Source: an uncultured Bacteroidales bacterium
Lineage (GTDB): Bacteria; Bacteroidota; Bacteroidia; Bacteroidales; UBA932
Length of the DNA stretch: 64,000 nt
Reading direction: 5' to 3'
Assembly: GCA_900318445.1 (NCBI GenBank)
Contig: ONKO01000001.1
Location: forward strand, 248,001-312,000
Numbering within the stretch: the stretch's first letter is position 1; every line of letters starts with the position of its first letter. The notes below the pieces were generated by a model. The model ran no database searches. It was not told the origin of the DNA and was given only the letters and a program-made list of their open reading frames with translations. The position numbers and the translations under genes are program-made. This document shows positions 10,069-18,608 of the stretch, one piece after another.

Positions 10069-10691
10069 TGTTGGACATCACCCTTTTTGAACTCGCCGGA
10101 CGTCCGGTGCTTCTCATAGACCTTATTTCCAGCCTGCTGGGACTCACCTGCGTGTTCCTGGCGGGCCGCAACTCCAAATACAATTTCTGGGTGGGATACC
10201 TGTACACGGCCGCCCTGTTCATCCTGTTCTGGGACAAGAACCTCTATGCCAGCCTGCTGCTGCAGCCCGTCTCCCTGGGTATCAACATCCTGGGACACTA
10301 CCGCTGGACGCACCCGAGGGAGGAGGAACAGAGCTCTAAGGACAGCCATTCCCTCAAAGTGAGCCGGCTCACCCCCACCGCCATCTTCCTGTGTGTGGTG
10401 GGAACCTTTCTGGTGGCGGGCCTCTGGGGCTGGACGCTGGACAACCTCTTCCCCGAAGATCCCCACCCCTATCTGGACTGCATGGTCACCACCCTCATCC
10501 TCCTGGCCCAGCTCCTGAGCTCCCTCAAGAAGTGGGAATGCTGGATTGTATGGCTTCTGGTGAACGTGTCCCAGATTTTCCTGCACCTGAGTGTAGGCAA
10601 TGTATTCATGCCCATCGTGTGCGGCCTGTACCTTATCAACGGTCTGTGGTCGCTCTACACCTGGGTGAAACTGTATAAAAACGAGGCCTGA
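10068..10691 (+). CDS. pnuC: PnuC-family vitamin/nucleoside transporter
   Basis: This 207-residue protein has about seven hydrophobic segments. The pattern is PnuC-like, with NLYASLLLQ near the middle and KKWECWIVWLLVNVSQI near the end, as in facilitators of nicotinamide riboside and related vitamins. Which substrate it carries cannot be told from sequence alone. It is inserted between sufB and sufC, overlapping the sufB stop by one base and ending 1 nt before sufC, so it must be co-transcribed with them. That position is unusual. Confidence 0.75.
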
Positions 10692-10692
10692 T

Positions 10693-11430
10693 ATGCTGCT
10701 TGAAATACACAACTTGCACGCCACGGTTGGCGACAAAGAAATTCTGAAAGGCATTGACCTTACCATCGACAAAGGTGAAATCCACGCCGTGATGGGCCCC
10801 AACGGCGCCGGTAAAAGCACCCTGGGTGCCGTCCTCACCGGCCGCCCCGGCTACGAGGTTACGGAAGGTACTATATTATATAATGGTAAGGACCTTCTTG
10901 CCATGGCACCCGAAGAGCGTGCCTGGGCCGGCCTGTTCCTGAGCTTCCAGTACCCCATCGAAATTCCCGGTGTCACCATCACCGCCTTCATGAAAGCAGC
11001 GGTCAACGCCAAGCGCAAGGCAAATGGCCTGGAGGAAATGAAAACCTCCGACTTCCTTCGCCTCATGAAGGAAAAGATGGCTTTTGTTCAAATGAAGCCG
11101 GAATTTGCCAAGCGAGAAGTGAACGTGGGCTTCAGCGGCGGCGAGAAAAAGCGCAACGAGATTTTCCAGATGGCCCTCCTGGATCCCACCCTCTCCATCC
11201 TGGACGAGACCGACAGCGGCCTGGACGTAGACGCCCTCAAGATTGTGGCCGATGGCGTGAACGCCCTCCGCAGCCCGGAGAAATCGGCCATCATCGTCAC
11301 GCACTACCACAAGCTGCTGGAGTACGTCCAGCCAGACTACGTTCATGTGCTCAAGGCCGGACGCATTGTGACAACCGGTGGCCGCGAGCTCATCGACGCC
11401 ATCGAATCCAAAGGCTTTGACCAGTTCTAG
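10693..11430 (+). CDS. sufC: Fe-S assembly ATPase SufC
   Basis: This ABC-type ATPase drives the SufBCD scaffold. It has Walker A GPNGAGKST, the signature FSGGEKKRNE, Walker B SILDETDSGLD and the switch His in IIVTHYHKLLEY. Its length (245 aa) is normal. It sits 1 nt after the PnuC-like gene and 1 nt before sufD. Confidence 0.96.
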   Translation: MLLEIHNLHATVGDKEILKGIDLTIDKGEIHAVMGPNGAGKSTLGAVLTGRPGYEVTEGTILYNGKDLLAMAPEERAWAGLFLSFQYPIEIPGVTITAFMKAAVNAKRKANGLEEMKTSDFLRLMKEKMAFVQMKPEFAKREVNVGFSGGEKKRNEIFQMALLDPTLSILDETDSGLDVDALKIVADGVNALRSPEKSAIIVTHYHKLLEYVQPDYVHVLKAGRIVTTGGRELIDAIESKGFDQF

Positions 11431-11431
11431 T

Positions 11432-12016
11432 ATGGGCCACGGACATTATATCGCCCCCGCTAAAGGACAGTACCAGGTAGCAGCCGGGCAGGTGCTCGAG
11501 CTGCAGTTTGTGGTGCTGCCCGGAGAATCCCGGGACATCGAGGTGACGGTGGACCTGTGCGGCCCGGGCGCCGAGGCTCATCTGAAAGGTCTCTATCTTT
11601 GCAAGGCCGATGAGAAGGTGAACTTCCGCGTAGTCATGCACCACAAGGCTTCCGGCTGCCATAGCACGCAGCTTTTCAACGGTATTGCCGGCGGCAGCGC
11701 CGAGGTAAACTTCGATGGCACCATCGTAGTGGCCCCCGACGCCCAGAAAACCGAAGCCTTCCAGGAAAACCACAACATCGTTCTCACGGAGACCGCCAAG
11801 GTAAATACCAAGCCGCAGCTGGAGATTTATGCCGATGACGTCAAGTGCTCGCACGGCGCCACGGTGGGCCAGCTCAACGAGGACGAACTCTTCTACATGC
11901 GCTCCCGCGGCATTCCCGAGGCCGAAGCCCGTACCCTGCAGATGCTCTCTTTCCTGGCTCCGGTCATCCCCGAGGGACGGGAAGAAGAAATAGAAAGGGC
12001 TGTGCGCAGCCTGTAA
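11432..12016 (+). CDS. sufD: SufD, short form lacking the N-terminal domain
   Basis: The 194 residues correspond to the C-terminal beta-helix and tail of SufD, including the conserved CSHGAT (His at the SufB-SufD interface) and ELFYMRSRGIPEAEAR. SufD proteins are usually over 400 residues, so about half the protein, the N-terminal helical region and early helix turns, is absent. The start MGHGHYIAP follows the sufC stop by 1 nt and no upstream sequence could encode the missing part. It may still pair with SufB through the conserved core. I see no frameshift. Confidence 0.88.
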   Translation: MGHGHYIAPAKGQYQVAAGQVLELQFVVLPGESRDIEVTVDLCGPGAEAHLKGLYLCKADEKVNFRVVMHHKASGCHSTQLFNGIAGGSAEVNFDGTIVVAPDAQKTEAFQENHNIVLTETAKVNTKPQLEIYADDVKCSHGATVGQLNEDELFYMRSRGIPEAEARTLQMLSFLAPVIPEGREEEIERAVRSL

Positions 12017-12018
12017 GT

Positions 12019-13650
12019 ATGCGTGCTGGAAGGTGCATACGGGCTTTACTCATGACGGCCGTTCTGGCCGCCTCCTGTATGGTGCCTCCCAAAACCGACC
12101 GAAAAGTCCAGAAACTGCTGGAAGAGCTGGACGGCTACCTGGCCACCCGCGAACTGTACGTGGCCAAGAAGAGCGACCAGCTCAGTGCCTACCGCAGGCT
12201 TATATCGGCCACCTTGGACCCGGCCAGCCGCTACGAACTGGCCATGATCGCCGCCTCCGACTATTTCCCTTTCAGCTTTGACTCCACGCAGGTTTACCTG
12301 AAAAACGCCCAGTCCCTGGCTCTTCAGATCCGGGACCATGACCGTTATGACCAGGCTTCCATTGCGCTGGGCCATCTGTATGCCAAGGCAGGAAACTATT
12401 ACGAGGCCAGCCAGATCCTGTATTCGCAGATTGACACGGCCGCCCTGTCGGCCCCTTTGATGGAAGAGTATCTGTGGGTTCTCTATGACTTCAGCAAGGA
12501 TATGGCCGGCAATTCCGGCATGGTGGAGCGTTACTCCATTCCCCCGGCGGCCCTGTTCCGTGCGCGCCTTCTTACCATGCTGCCGCATGAGTCGCCCCGC
12601 TATCGGGCCCTCCTGAGGGACCAGCTCATTGACGAAGGCCGCCTCGAGGAGGCCGACAGCGTGAGCCGCCTGCTCCTTTCGAGTGTGAAGCCCGAGGACC
12701 GTGACTTTGCCATCCATGCCTTCTTCCAGTCAGAACTGGAGAATATGTTTGACCATCAGTACGAGCGCATGTACTGGCTGGTGAAATCGGCCGAGGGAGA
12801 CGTGGTGAATGCCGTGCGGGACTATGCTTCCCTCACCATGGTAGCCCAGCTCATCCTTCCCACCGACGTAGACCGCTCCTTCCGCTACCTTCGCATGGCA
12901 CAGGAAGATGCCATATCATATAACGCCAAACTCCGTCCCTGGCAGATTTCCCGTTTCCTCATGCAGGTGGAGGGCGCCTACCAGAAGCGGCAGGCGCGTG
13001 CTTCCCGCAGCAGCCAGGTGTGGGCCATCCTTCTGGCTGCCCTCACGCTGATTCTCTCGCTGGTGACCTATTTCCTCATTGCCCGCTCCCGCAAGCTGAC
13101 CAAGATGCGGGCGCAGCTGGAAGAGAGCAACACCTCGCTGGCGCTGGCAAACGCCACGCTCAATGACCTCTATCACCAGATAGCCAAGGCCGACAAAGTA
13201 AAGGAAAAATACATCCTGAGCTTCCTCCGCGGGTTGGCGGCGCAGGTATCGGCTACCCGCGCCGAGGACAACCGCTTCCGCAACCTCCTCAAACAGGGGA
13301 AGGCCGACCAGCTGCTCAAGGAGCTTTCCATCAGCGGTCGCAGCGAAAAGGTCCGTGAAGAGTTCTACGAGACCTTCGACACCACGTTCCTGGGTTTGTA
13401 CCCCGATTTTGTGTCCCAGTTCAATGCCCTTCTGAAGGAAGAGGCACGGGAAACACCCGCCGACGGACGTCTTACCACCGAGCAGCGCATCTTCGCGCTC
13501 ATCAAGCTGGGCGTGGATGACAGCAAGGATATCGCCGGTATCCTGGACTATTCCCTGAGTACCATCTACAACTATAAGGTGTCTGTCAAAAATGCCGCCC
13601 TCCATGGCCGCGACAACTTCGAAGATGCGGTCAAAAAGATAGGGAAGTAG
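12019..13650 (+). CDS. DUF6377-type membrane regulator of the adjacent glycan locus
   Basis: This 543-residue protein begins with a lipoprotein-like signal (LAASC at ~20-24). It continues with TPR-like helical repeats (~35-310), one membrane segment (WAILLAALTLILSLVTYFLI), a coiled coil, and a C-terminal helix-turn-helix region ending STIYNYKVSVKNAA and DNFEDAVKKIG. This layout is the Bacteroidetes DUF6377 family, found beside susCD loci and thought to sense glycans and control them. It follows sufD by 2 nt but precedes susC by 200 nt, so it is probably read from the suf transcript while acting on the susC promoter. Confidence 0.82.
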   Translation: MRAGRCIRALLMTAVLAASCMVPPKTDRKVQKLLEELDGYLATRELYVAKKSDQLSAYRRLISATLDPASRYELAMIAASDYFPFSFDSTQVYLKNAQSLALQIRDHDRYDQASIALGHLYAKAGNYYEASQILYSQIDTAALSAPLMEEYLWVLYDFSKDMAGNSGMVERYSIPPAALFRARLLTMLPHESPRYRALLRDQLIDEGRLEEADSVSRLLLSSVKPEDRDFAIHAFFQSELENMFDHQYERMYWLVKSAEGDVVNAVRDYASLTMVAQLILPTDVDRSFRYLRMAQEDAISYNAKLRPWQISRFLMQVEGAYQKRQARASRSSQVWAILLAALTLILSLVTYFLIARSRKLTKMRAQLEESNTSLALANATLNDLYHQIAKADKVKEKYILSFLRGLAAQVSATRAEDNRFRNLLKQGKADQLLKELSISGRSEKVREEFYETFDTTFLGLYPDFVSQFNALLKEEARETPADGRLTTEQRIFALIKLGVDDSKDIAGILDYSLSTIYNYKVSVKNAALHGRDNFEDAVKKIGK

Positions 13651-13850
13651 CACATTTCCCTCTCTTTATTCACTACTTTATTCAATATTTAAAATAATTT
13701 AATTTACTGTAAATCCGGTTATTATCTTTTCCGGGCCACTACTTTATTATTCCTATTCAAAGCGTTGATGCATTTTGCCTATAATTTTGCATCAGACCAA
13801 GTGTCGCAACACAGTTTAACCAATAACCTAACGCAAACCAACTCTAGCGT
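13651..13850 (+). promoter_or_regulatory. AT-rich control region of the glycan locus with -7 box
   Basis: This 200-nt gap is strikingly AT-rich compared with its surroundings. It holds a TAATTTTG box at 13782-13789, followed by a ~60-nt leader before the susC ATG. The long leader contrasts with the near-leaderless genes elsewhere in the window. The upstream part (13676-13710) is nearly all A/T and may be the regulator's binding area; that is inference. Confidence 0.55.
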
Positions 13851-16800
13851 ATGAAAAAAATTATCACCTTAATCCTTTCTTTGGGATTGAGCCTGGTTGC
13901 AATGGCGCAGGGCGTTACCTTTAAAGGTGAAGTCCTCGACAGCTCCAACCAGCCCATCGTGGGCGCTTTCATCGTCGAGCAGGGAACCGCCAACGGTACC
14001 ATGTCCGGTGCGGACGGAGCTTTCTCCCTCCGCGTCAAGTCCGGTGCCGTTGTAGAAGTAACTTGCCTCGGTTACGAAAGCCGTCAGTTTACGGTATCAA
14101 GCGACCAGACGCTGACTGTTATCCTCGAAGATGACACCCAGATGCTGGAAGAGACCGTGGTCGTCGGTTACGGTGTGCAGAAGAAATCGGTGGTAACCGC
14201 CGCCATTTCCAGCATTACCTCCGAGGACCTCAAGGCCACCGCTCAGACCCGTGTGGACAATGTCCTGCAGGGTATGACCTCCGGTGTTACGGTTATCCAG
14301 AGCTCCGGTGCTCCGGATGCCGGTGCACAGGTCCGTATCCGTGGTATCGGTACCATCAACAACTCCGAGCCCCTCTACATTATAGATGGTCTCCCGGCCG
14401 GTAGCATCGATTTCCTGAACCCGAACGACATCGAGCGTATTGAGGTGCTCAAGGATGCTGCTTCCGGTGCTGTTTATGGTGCCCGTGCAGCGAACGGTGT
14501 CGTGCTCATCACCACCAAGAAAGGAGCCAAGGGTAAGGCCCAGGTTTCCTACAACTTCTCCTACGGCATGCAGAATCCCTGGCGCAAGCCTGCCGTTCTG
14601 AACGCGACCGAGTATGCCGTGATGATGAACGAAGGCCAGCTCAATGCCGGCAATGTCCCCATGTTCGACGATCCCTATTCGCTGGGTGAAGGCACCGACT
14701 GGGTGGGCGCCATCTTCGACAAGAACGCTCCCGTTGTGAAGCACGACCTCTCCGTGAGCGGCGGCAACGAGACCATGGATTACGCCGTTTCCCTGGGCTA
14801 TGTATCCCGCAAGGGTACCATTGGCGGCCGCTTCGGCCGCTCCTTCAGCGACCGTATCACCTACCGCCAGAACATGGGCTTCAAGGTGTTTGATTCATCG
14901 GCCACCCGCAGCTTCCTGAACAGCCTCAATGTGCGTACCAACCTCACGTACGCCAACATCAGCGGCGCCGGCATCTCCACCAACTCCGAGTACGCTTCCC
15001 CGCTGGGATCGGCCATCGGCATGTCTCCCCTGGAGACCATCCTGGCCAGCGAAGAGGATGAGGCCAAGTACCGCACCATGTACGAGAAAGGCTACCCTTA
15101 CATCATCCGTGATGCACAGGGCCGCGCCTACACCATCGCCGATGCCGGTACCTACAACGAGCAGGTGAACCCCATCGCCGACCTGGACCGCCCTACCGGC
15201 TCCACCGTAACCAATAAATTCGTTGCCGGCGCCCAGGCCGAGCTCCAGATCTGGGACAACCTCAAAGTCCGTTCCTCCGTTTCCCTGGATCTGGCCTACG
15301 TGGACTACCACGGTTACACTCCCCAGTACTTCCTTACTTCCAAGAACTATAAGTACGACACCATCACCGAGACCAAGCAGTACGACAAGGACGGCAAGGA
15401 ATCCATCATCGAAAAGATCAACTATGGTTCCAGCACCTCCCAGAGCAACAGCAAGTACTTTACCTGGCAGGTAGAGAACGTCCTCACCTACGACAAAACG
15501 TTCGGCAGGCACGGTATCAGCGCCGTGGTGGGCCATACGCTTTTCCGCTCCACCAGCGCCGAGGTAGGTGCCGAGGCCAATGGCCTGCGCTATCCCGACG
15601 ATCCCTGGAAGATCTCCGTGAACAATACCATCGGCCAGCGCGTGGACGGTGACCGCAACGGCTGGGGCAGCTGGAATTCCGTTCCTTACAGCCTCATGTC
15701 CTACTTCGGCCGCGTCTCCTACAACTTCGACGAGCGCTACATGGCCGAGGTTACCCTCCGCCGCGATGCCTCCAGCCGTTTTGGCCCGGACAACAAGTGG
15801 GGTACCTTCCCTTCCTTCTCCCTGGGCTGGAACATCAAGAACGAGGCCTTCATGAAGAATGTGGGCTGGGTGTCCACCCTCAAGCTCCGCGGTTCCTGGG
15901 GTATCAACGGTAACGACCGCATCGGTGATTTCACCTATGCCGTTTATGCCAACCCCGGCAACAACTATGCATTCGGCAGCGGCGCCACCGCCAGCGAGAC
16001 CATCACTATTGGCACCAAGCCCAGTGGCCTGGCCAACCCGAACGTGAAATGGGAGCAGTCCATCCAGACCGACCTGGGTCTCGAGACCGGCTTCCTCGGA
16101 AACCGCATTACCGCCACCGTGGACTTCTATAACAAGCTCACTTCCGGCATGCTCCAGGCTATGGCCGTTCCTTCCTACGCCGGTGATTCTGCCCCTATGG
16201 GCAACGTGGGCAACATGGTGAACCGCGGTGTCGAAATAGACCTGGCTTACCGTGACCATGTGGGCGACTTCCACTATAAGGTAAGCGCCAACGCTACCTA
16301 CAACCGCAACAAACTCACCTATCTGGGCGACGACGCCACGTTCCTCAACGGCTCCAGCCACAAGATTGGCCAGCTCAGCCGTGGTATCGTGGGCATGCCG
16401 TTCCCTTACTTCTACGGTTACAAGGCCGACGGCATCTTCCAGAACCCCGCCGAAGTCGCTGCCTACGTGAACGCAGACGGTGCCCTCCTGCAGCCCAAGG
16501 CCGAACCCGGTGACGTCCGTTTCGTGGACGTAAACGGTGACGGAACGCTGAACGACGCAGACCGTACCTACATTGGAAAGGGTATTCCCGACTGGAGCTT
16601 CGGTATCACGCTCTCCGCTGAATACAAGGGCTTCGACTTCTCCATGCTCCTGCAGGGCGTAGCCGGTATCCAGGCTTTCAATGTATCCCGCCGTACCGAC
16701 CTGTACTATATCAACCTTCCCAAGACCATCCTCAACCGCTGGACCGGCGAAGGCTCCACCAACCGTTATCCCCGCTTTGTCTTTGACAGCGCCAACGAGA

Positions 16801-17078
16801 ACTACCGCGTGTCCGACCTCTGGGTAGAAGACGCCTCCTTCCTGCGCGCCCGTAATATCCAGCTGGGCTACACCCTTCCGGCCAAACTCACCCAGAAGGT
16901 CAGGATTGCCCGTCTGAGAATCTACGCCCAGGCCGAGAACGCCTTCACGCTTACCCGCTACACGGGCTGCGACCCCGAGGTGACCGGTGGCAACGGCTTC
17001 GCATCCGATGCCGGTATCGACCGCGGTGTATACCCTCAGGCCCGCACCATCACCTTCGGCCTCAATCTTAACTTCTAA
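13851..17078 (+). CDS. SusC/RagA-type TonB-dependent outer-membrane transporter
   Basis: The 1075-residue protein has a signal peptide (1-20), a carboxypeptidase-regulatory-like domain (~21-95, FKGEVLDSSNQPIVGA), a TonB-box-like ETVVVGYG at ~101-108, a plug domain with RIRGIGT, PLYIIDG and ARAANGVVLITTK, and a long beta-barrel ending in an aromatic residue (GLNLNF). SusC proteins import oligosaccharides across the outer membrane using TonB energy. The SusD partner starts 1 nt downstream. Given the enzymes in the locus, beta-glucan fragments are the likely cargo. Confidence 0.95.
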   Translation: MKKIITLILSLGLSLVAMAQGVTFKGEVLDSSNQPIVGAFIVEQGTANGTMSGADGAFSLRVKSGAVVEVTCLGYESRQFTVSSDQTLTVILEDDTQMLEETVVVGYGVQKKSVVTAAISSITSEDLKATAQTRVDNVLQGMTSGVTVIQSSGAPDAGAQVRIRGIGTINNSEPLYIIDGLPAGSIDFLNPNDIERIEVLKDAASGAVYGARAANGVVLITTKKGAKGKAQVSYNFSYGMQNPWRKPAVLNATEYAVMMNEGQLNAGNVPMFDDPYSLGEGTDWVGAIFDKNAPVVKHDLSVSGGNETMDYAVSLGYVSRKGTIGGRFGRSFSDRITYRQNMGFKVFDSSATRSFLNSLNVRTNLTYANISGAGISTNSEYASPLGSAIGMSPLETILASEEDEAKYRTMYEKGYPYIIRDAQGRAYTIADAGTYNEQVNPIADLDRPTGSTVTNKFVAGAQAELQIWDNLKVRSSVSLDLAYVDYHGYTPQYFLTSKNYKYDTITETKQYDKDGKESIIEKINYGSSTSQSNSKYFTWQVENVLTYDKTFGRHGISAVVGHTLFRSTSAEVGAEANGLRYPDDPWKISVNNTIGQRVDGDRNGWGSWNSVPYSLMSYFGRVSYNFDERYMAEVTLRRDASSRFGPDNKWGTFPSFSLGWNIKNEAFMKNVGWVSTLKLRGSWGINGNDRIGDFTYAVYANPGNNYAFGSGATASETITIGTKPSGLANPNVKWEQSIQTDLGLETGFLGNRITATVDFYNKLTSGMLQAMAVPSYAGDSAPMGNVGNMVNRGVEIDLAYRDHVGDFHYKVSANATYNRNKLTYLGDDATFLNGSSHKIGQLSRGIVGMPFPYFYGYKADGIFQNPAEVAAYVNADGALLQPKAEPGDVRFVDVNGDGTLNDADRTYIGKGIPDWSFGITLSAEYKGFDFSMLLQGVAGIQAFNVSRRTDLYYINLPKTILNRWTGEGSTNRYPRFVFDSANENYRVSDLWVEDASFLRARNIQLGYTLPAKLTQKVRIARLRIYAQAENAFTLTRYTGCDPEVTGGNGFASDAGIDRGVYPQARTITFGLNLNF

Positions 17079-17079
17079 A

Positions 17080-18600
17080 ATGAATCCAGAGATGAAAAAG
17101 ATATATCTTGCCCTGAGCGCCGCCGCGCTGCTCCTTGTCTCTGCCTGCTCTACGGACTTCGTGACTCCGAAACACAACAGCTCCGAGCCTCTGGCCGACT
17201 ATTTCAACAGCGAGGCCCGCATGTCCGAAGGCCTTACGGCCGCCTACGACCCGCTCAACTGGTTTGACTATGCCTTTGGCCAGTACGACGCTCTTCACCT
17301 GGTGAACGACATCATGGCCGACGACATGTATGCCGGCGGTTCCAACGACGGTGACCAGCCCATCCTGGTCAAGACCCACTACTATACGCTTACTCCCACC
17401 GAGCAGCCCAACCAGATCTGGACCGTGTGCTACTCCGGTATCAACCGCGCCAACACGGTCCTGGAGTATGTGGACGGAGTGCCCGGCATGTCCGAGGACA
17501 AAAAGACCCTCTTCAAGGCCGAGGCCATCACCCTTCGCAACTTCTACTACACCCTCTTGTGGAAGTACTGGGGCAACATCCCTTACTATGAGGAGAACCT
17601 GAAGGCTCCCTACTTTGGCGAGCAGCTGGGCCACGACGAGGTGTATGCCAAGATTGTAGCCAGCCTGGAAGAGGTCATCGGCCTCAATGTCCTTCCCATG
17701 AAGGCCGCCGTAGGCAGCGAGGGCCGCGTAACCAAGGCCATGCTCTACATGCTCTACGCCGAGGTTGTCATGTACCAGAAGGACCAGTCCCGTTACCAGA
17801 CCGCCCTTAACTACATGAAGGAAATCATCACCGGCCATCAGTATTCCCTCGTCAGCGACTTCGCCTCCATCTGGCTGGAGTCCGGCGAATGGGGCACCGA
17901 GTCCATCTGGGAGATCAACTACATCTCCGAGGGTGGCGTCCGTAGCTGGGGCAACTCCATCGCCCTGGGCGGTGAGGTGTTCTCCGTGCTGTGCGGCATT
18001 CCCGCCGAGAAAGGAACGGAGTTCCAGGAAGGCTGGGGCTTCGGCACCATCGCCAAGAGCGCCTACGACATGTATGACGACACCGACATCCGTCGCGATG
18101 GCGGTATCCTGAACTTCGAGGCCTATGCTGCCGCCCACCCGGGTGCCCAGTATACCCCCCGCTGGCAGGACACCGGTTACTTCAACCTCAAGTATCTGCC
18201 CTACAAGGGCGGCAACCACGGTTACCTGGCCGACGATAACCTCAATTACGGCAACAACTTCCGCTACTACCGTTATGCCGAGACCCTCCTGAACGCTGCC
18301 GAGCTGAGCAGCCTGCTGGGCCAGGACGGCTCCTCCTACCTCAAGGAGGTCCGTGACCGTGCCCACAGCCAGGACACCGGTACCAGTTACGACGACATCA
18401 TCGAAGAGCGCCACAAGGAGTTCGTGGGTGAAGGCAAGCGCTACTGGGACCTCGTGCGCAGCGGCCAGGCCGCCGAAGTACTGAAGGGCGCCAACCACGA
18501 GTACCGTACCAACGACTGGAACGAGTCCAAGAAATACTGGCCCATTCCCCAGTCGGAAATTGACAAGGATCCCGCTCTCAAACAGAACGACTATAAATAG
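17080..18600 (+). CDS. SusD/RagB-family glycan-binding lipoprotein
   Basis: A signal peptide with lipobox (LLVSAC) leads into a 506-residue SusD fold. TPR-like helices include GINRANTVLEYVDG and RNFYYTLLWKYWGNIPYY, and the C-terminal ERHKEFVGEGKRYWDLVR and KKYWPIPQSEI segments are typical of SusD/RagB proteins. It caps the SusC barrel at the cell surface and binds glycan. The ATG at 17080 is used; a second ATG 12 nt downstream (MKKIYLAL) is equally plausible as the true start. Confidence 0.95.
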   Translation: MNPEMKKIYLALSAAALLLVSACSTDFVTPKHNSSEPLADYFNSEARMSEGLTAAYDPLNWFDYAFGQYDALHLVNDIMADDMYAGGSNDGDQPILVKTHYYTLTPTEQPNQIWTVCYSGINRANTVLEYVDGVPGMSEDKKTLFKAEAITLRNFYYTLLWKYWGNIPYYEENLKAPYFGEQLGHDEVYAKIVASLEEVIGLNVLPMKAAVGSEGRVTKAMLYMLYAEVVMYQKDQSRYQTALNYMKEIITGHQYSLVSDFASIWLESGEWGTESIWEINYISEGGVRSWGNSIALGGEVFSVLCGIPAEKGTEFQEGWGFGTIAKSAYDMYDDTDIRRDGGILNFEAYAAAHPGAQYTPRWQDTGYFNLKYLPYKGGNHGYLADDNLNYGNNFRYYRYAETLLNAAELSSLLGQDGSSYLKEVRDRAHSQDTGTSYDDIIEERHKEFVGEGKRYWDLVRSGQAAEVLKGANHEYRTNDWNESKKYWPIPQSEIDKDPALKQNDYK

Positions 18601-18608
18601 CAGATATC

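Noticed and set aside
14895-17177. 760-residue open frame opposite susC
   Set aside because: It mirrors the strongly coding susC, is made of low-information Val/Gly/His-rich sequence and has no known motif. High third-position GC produces long antisense frames here.
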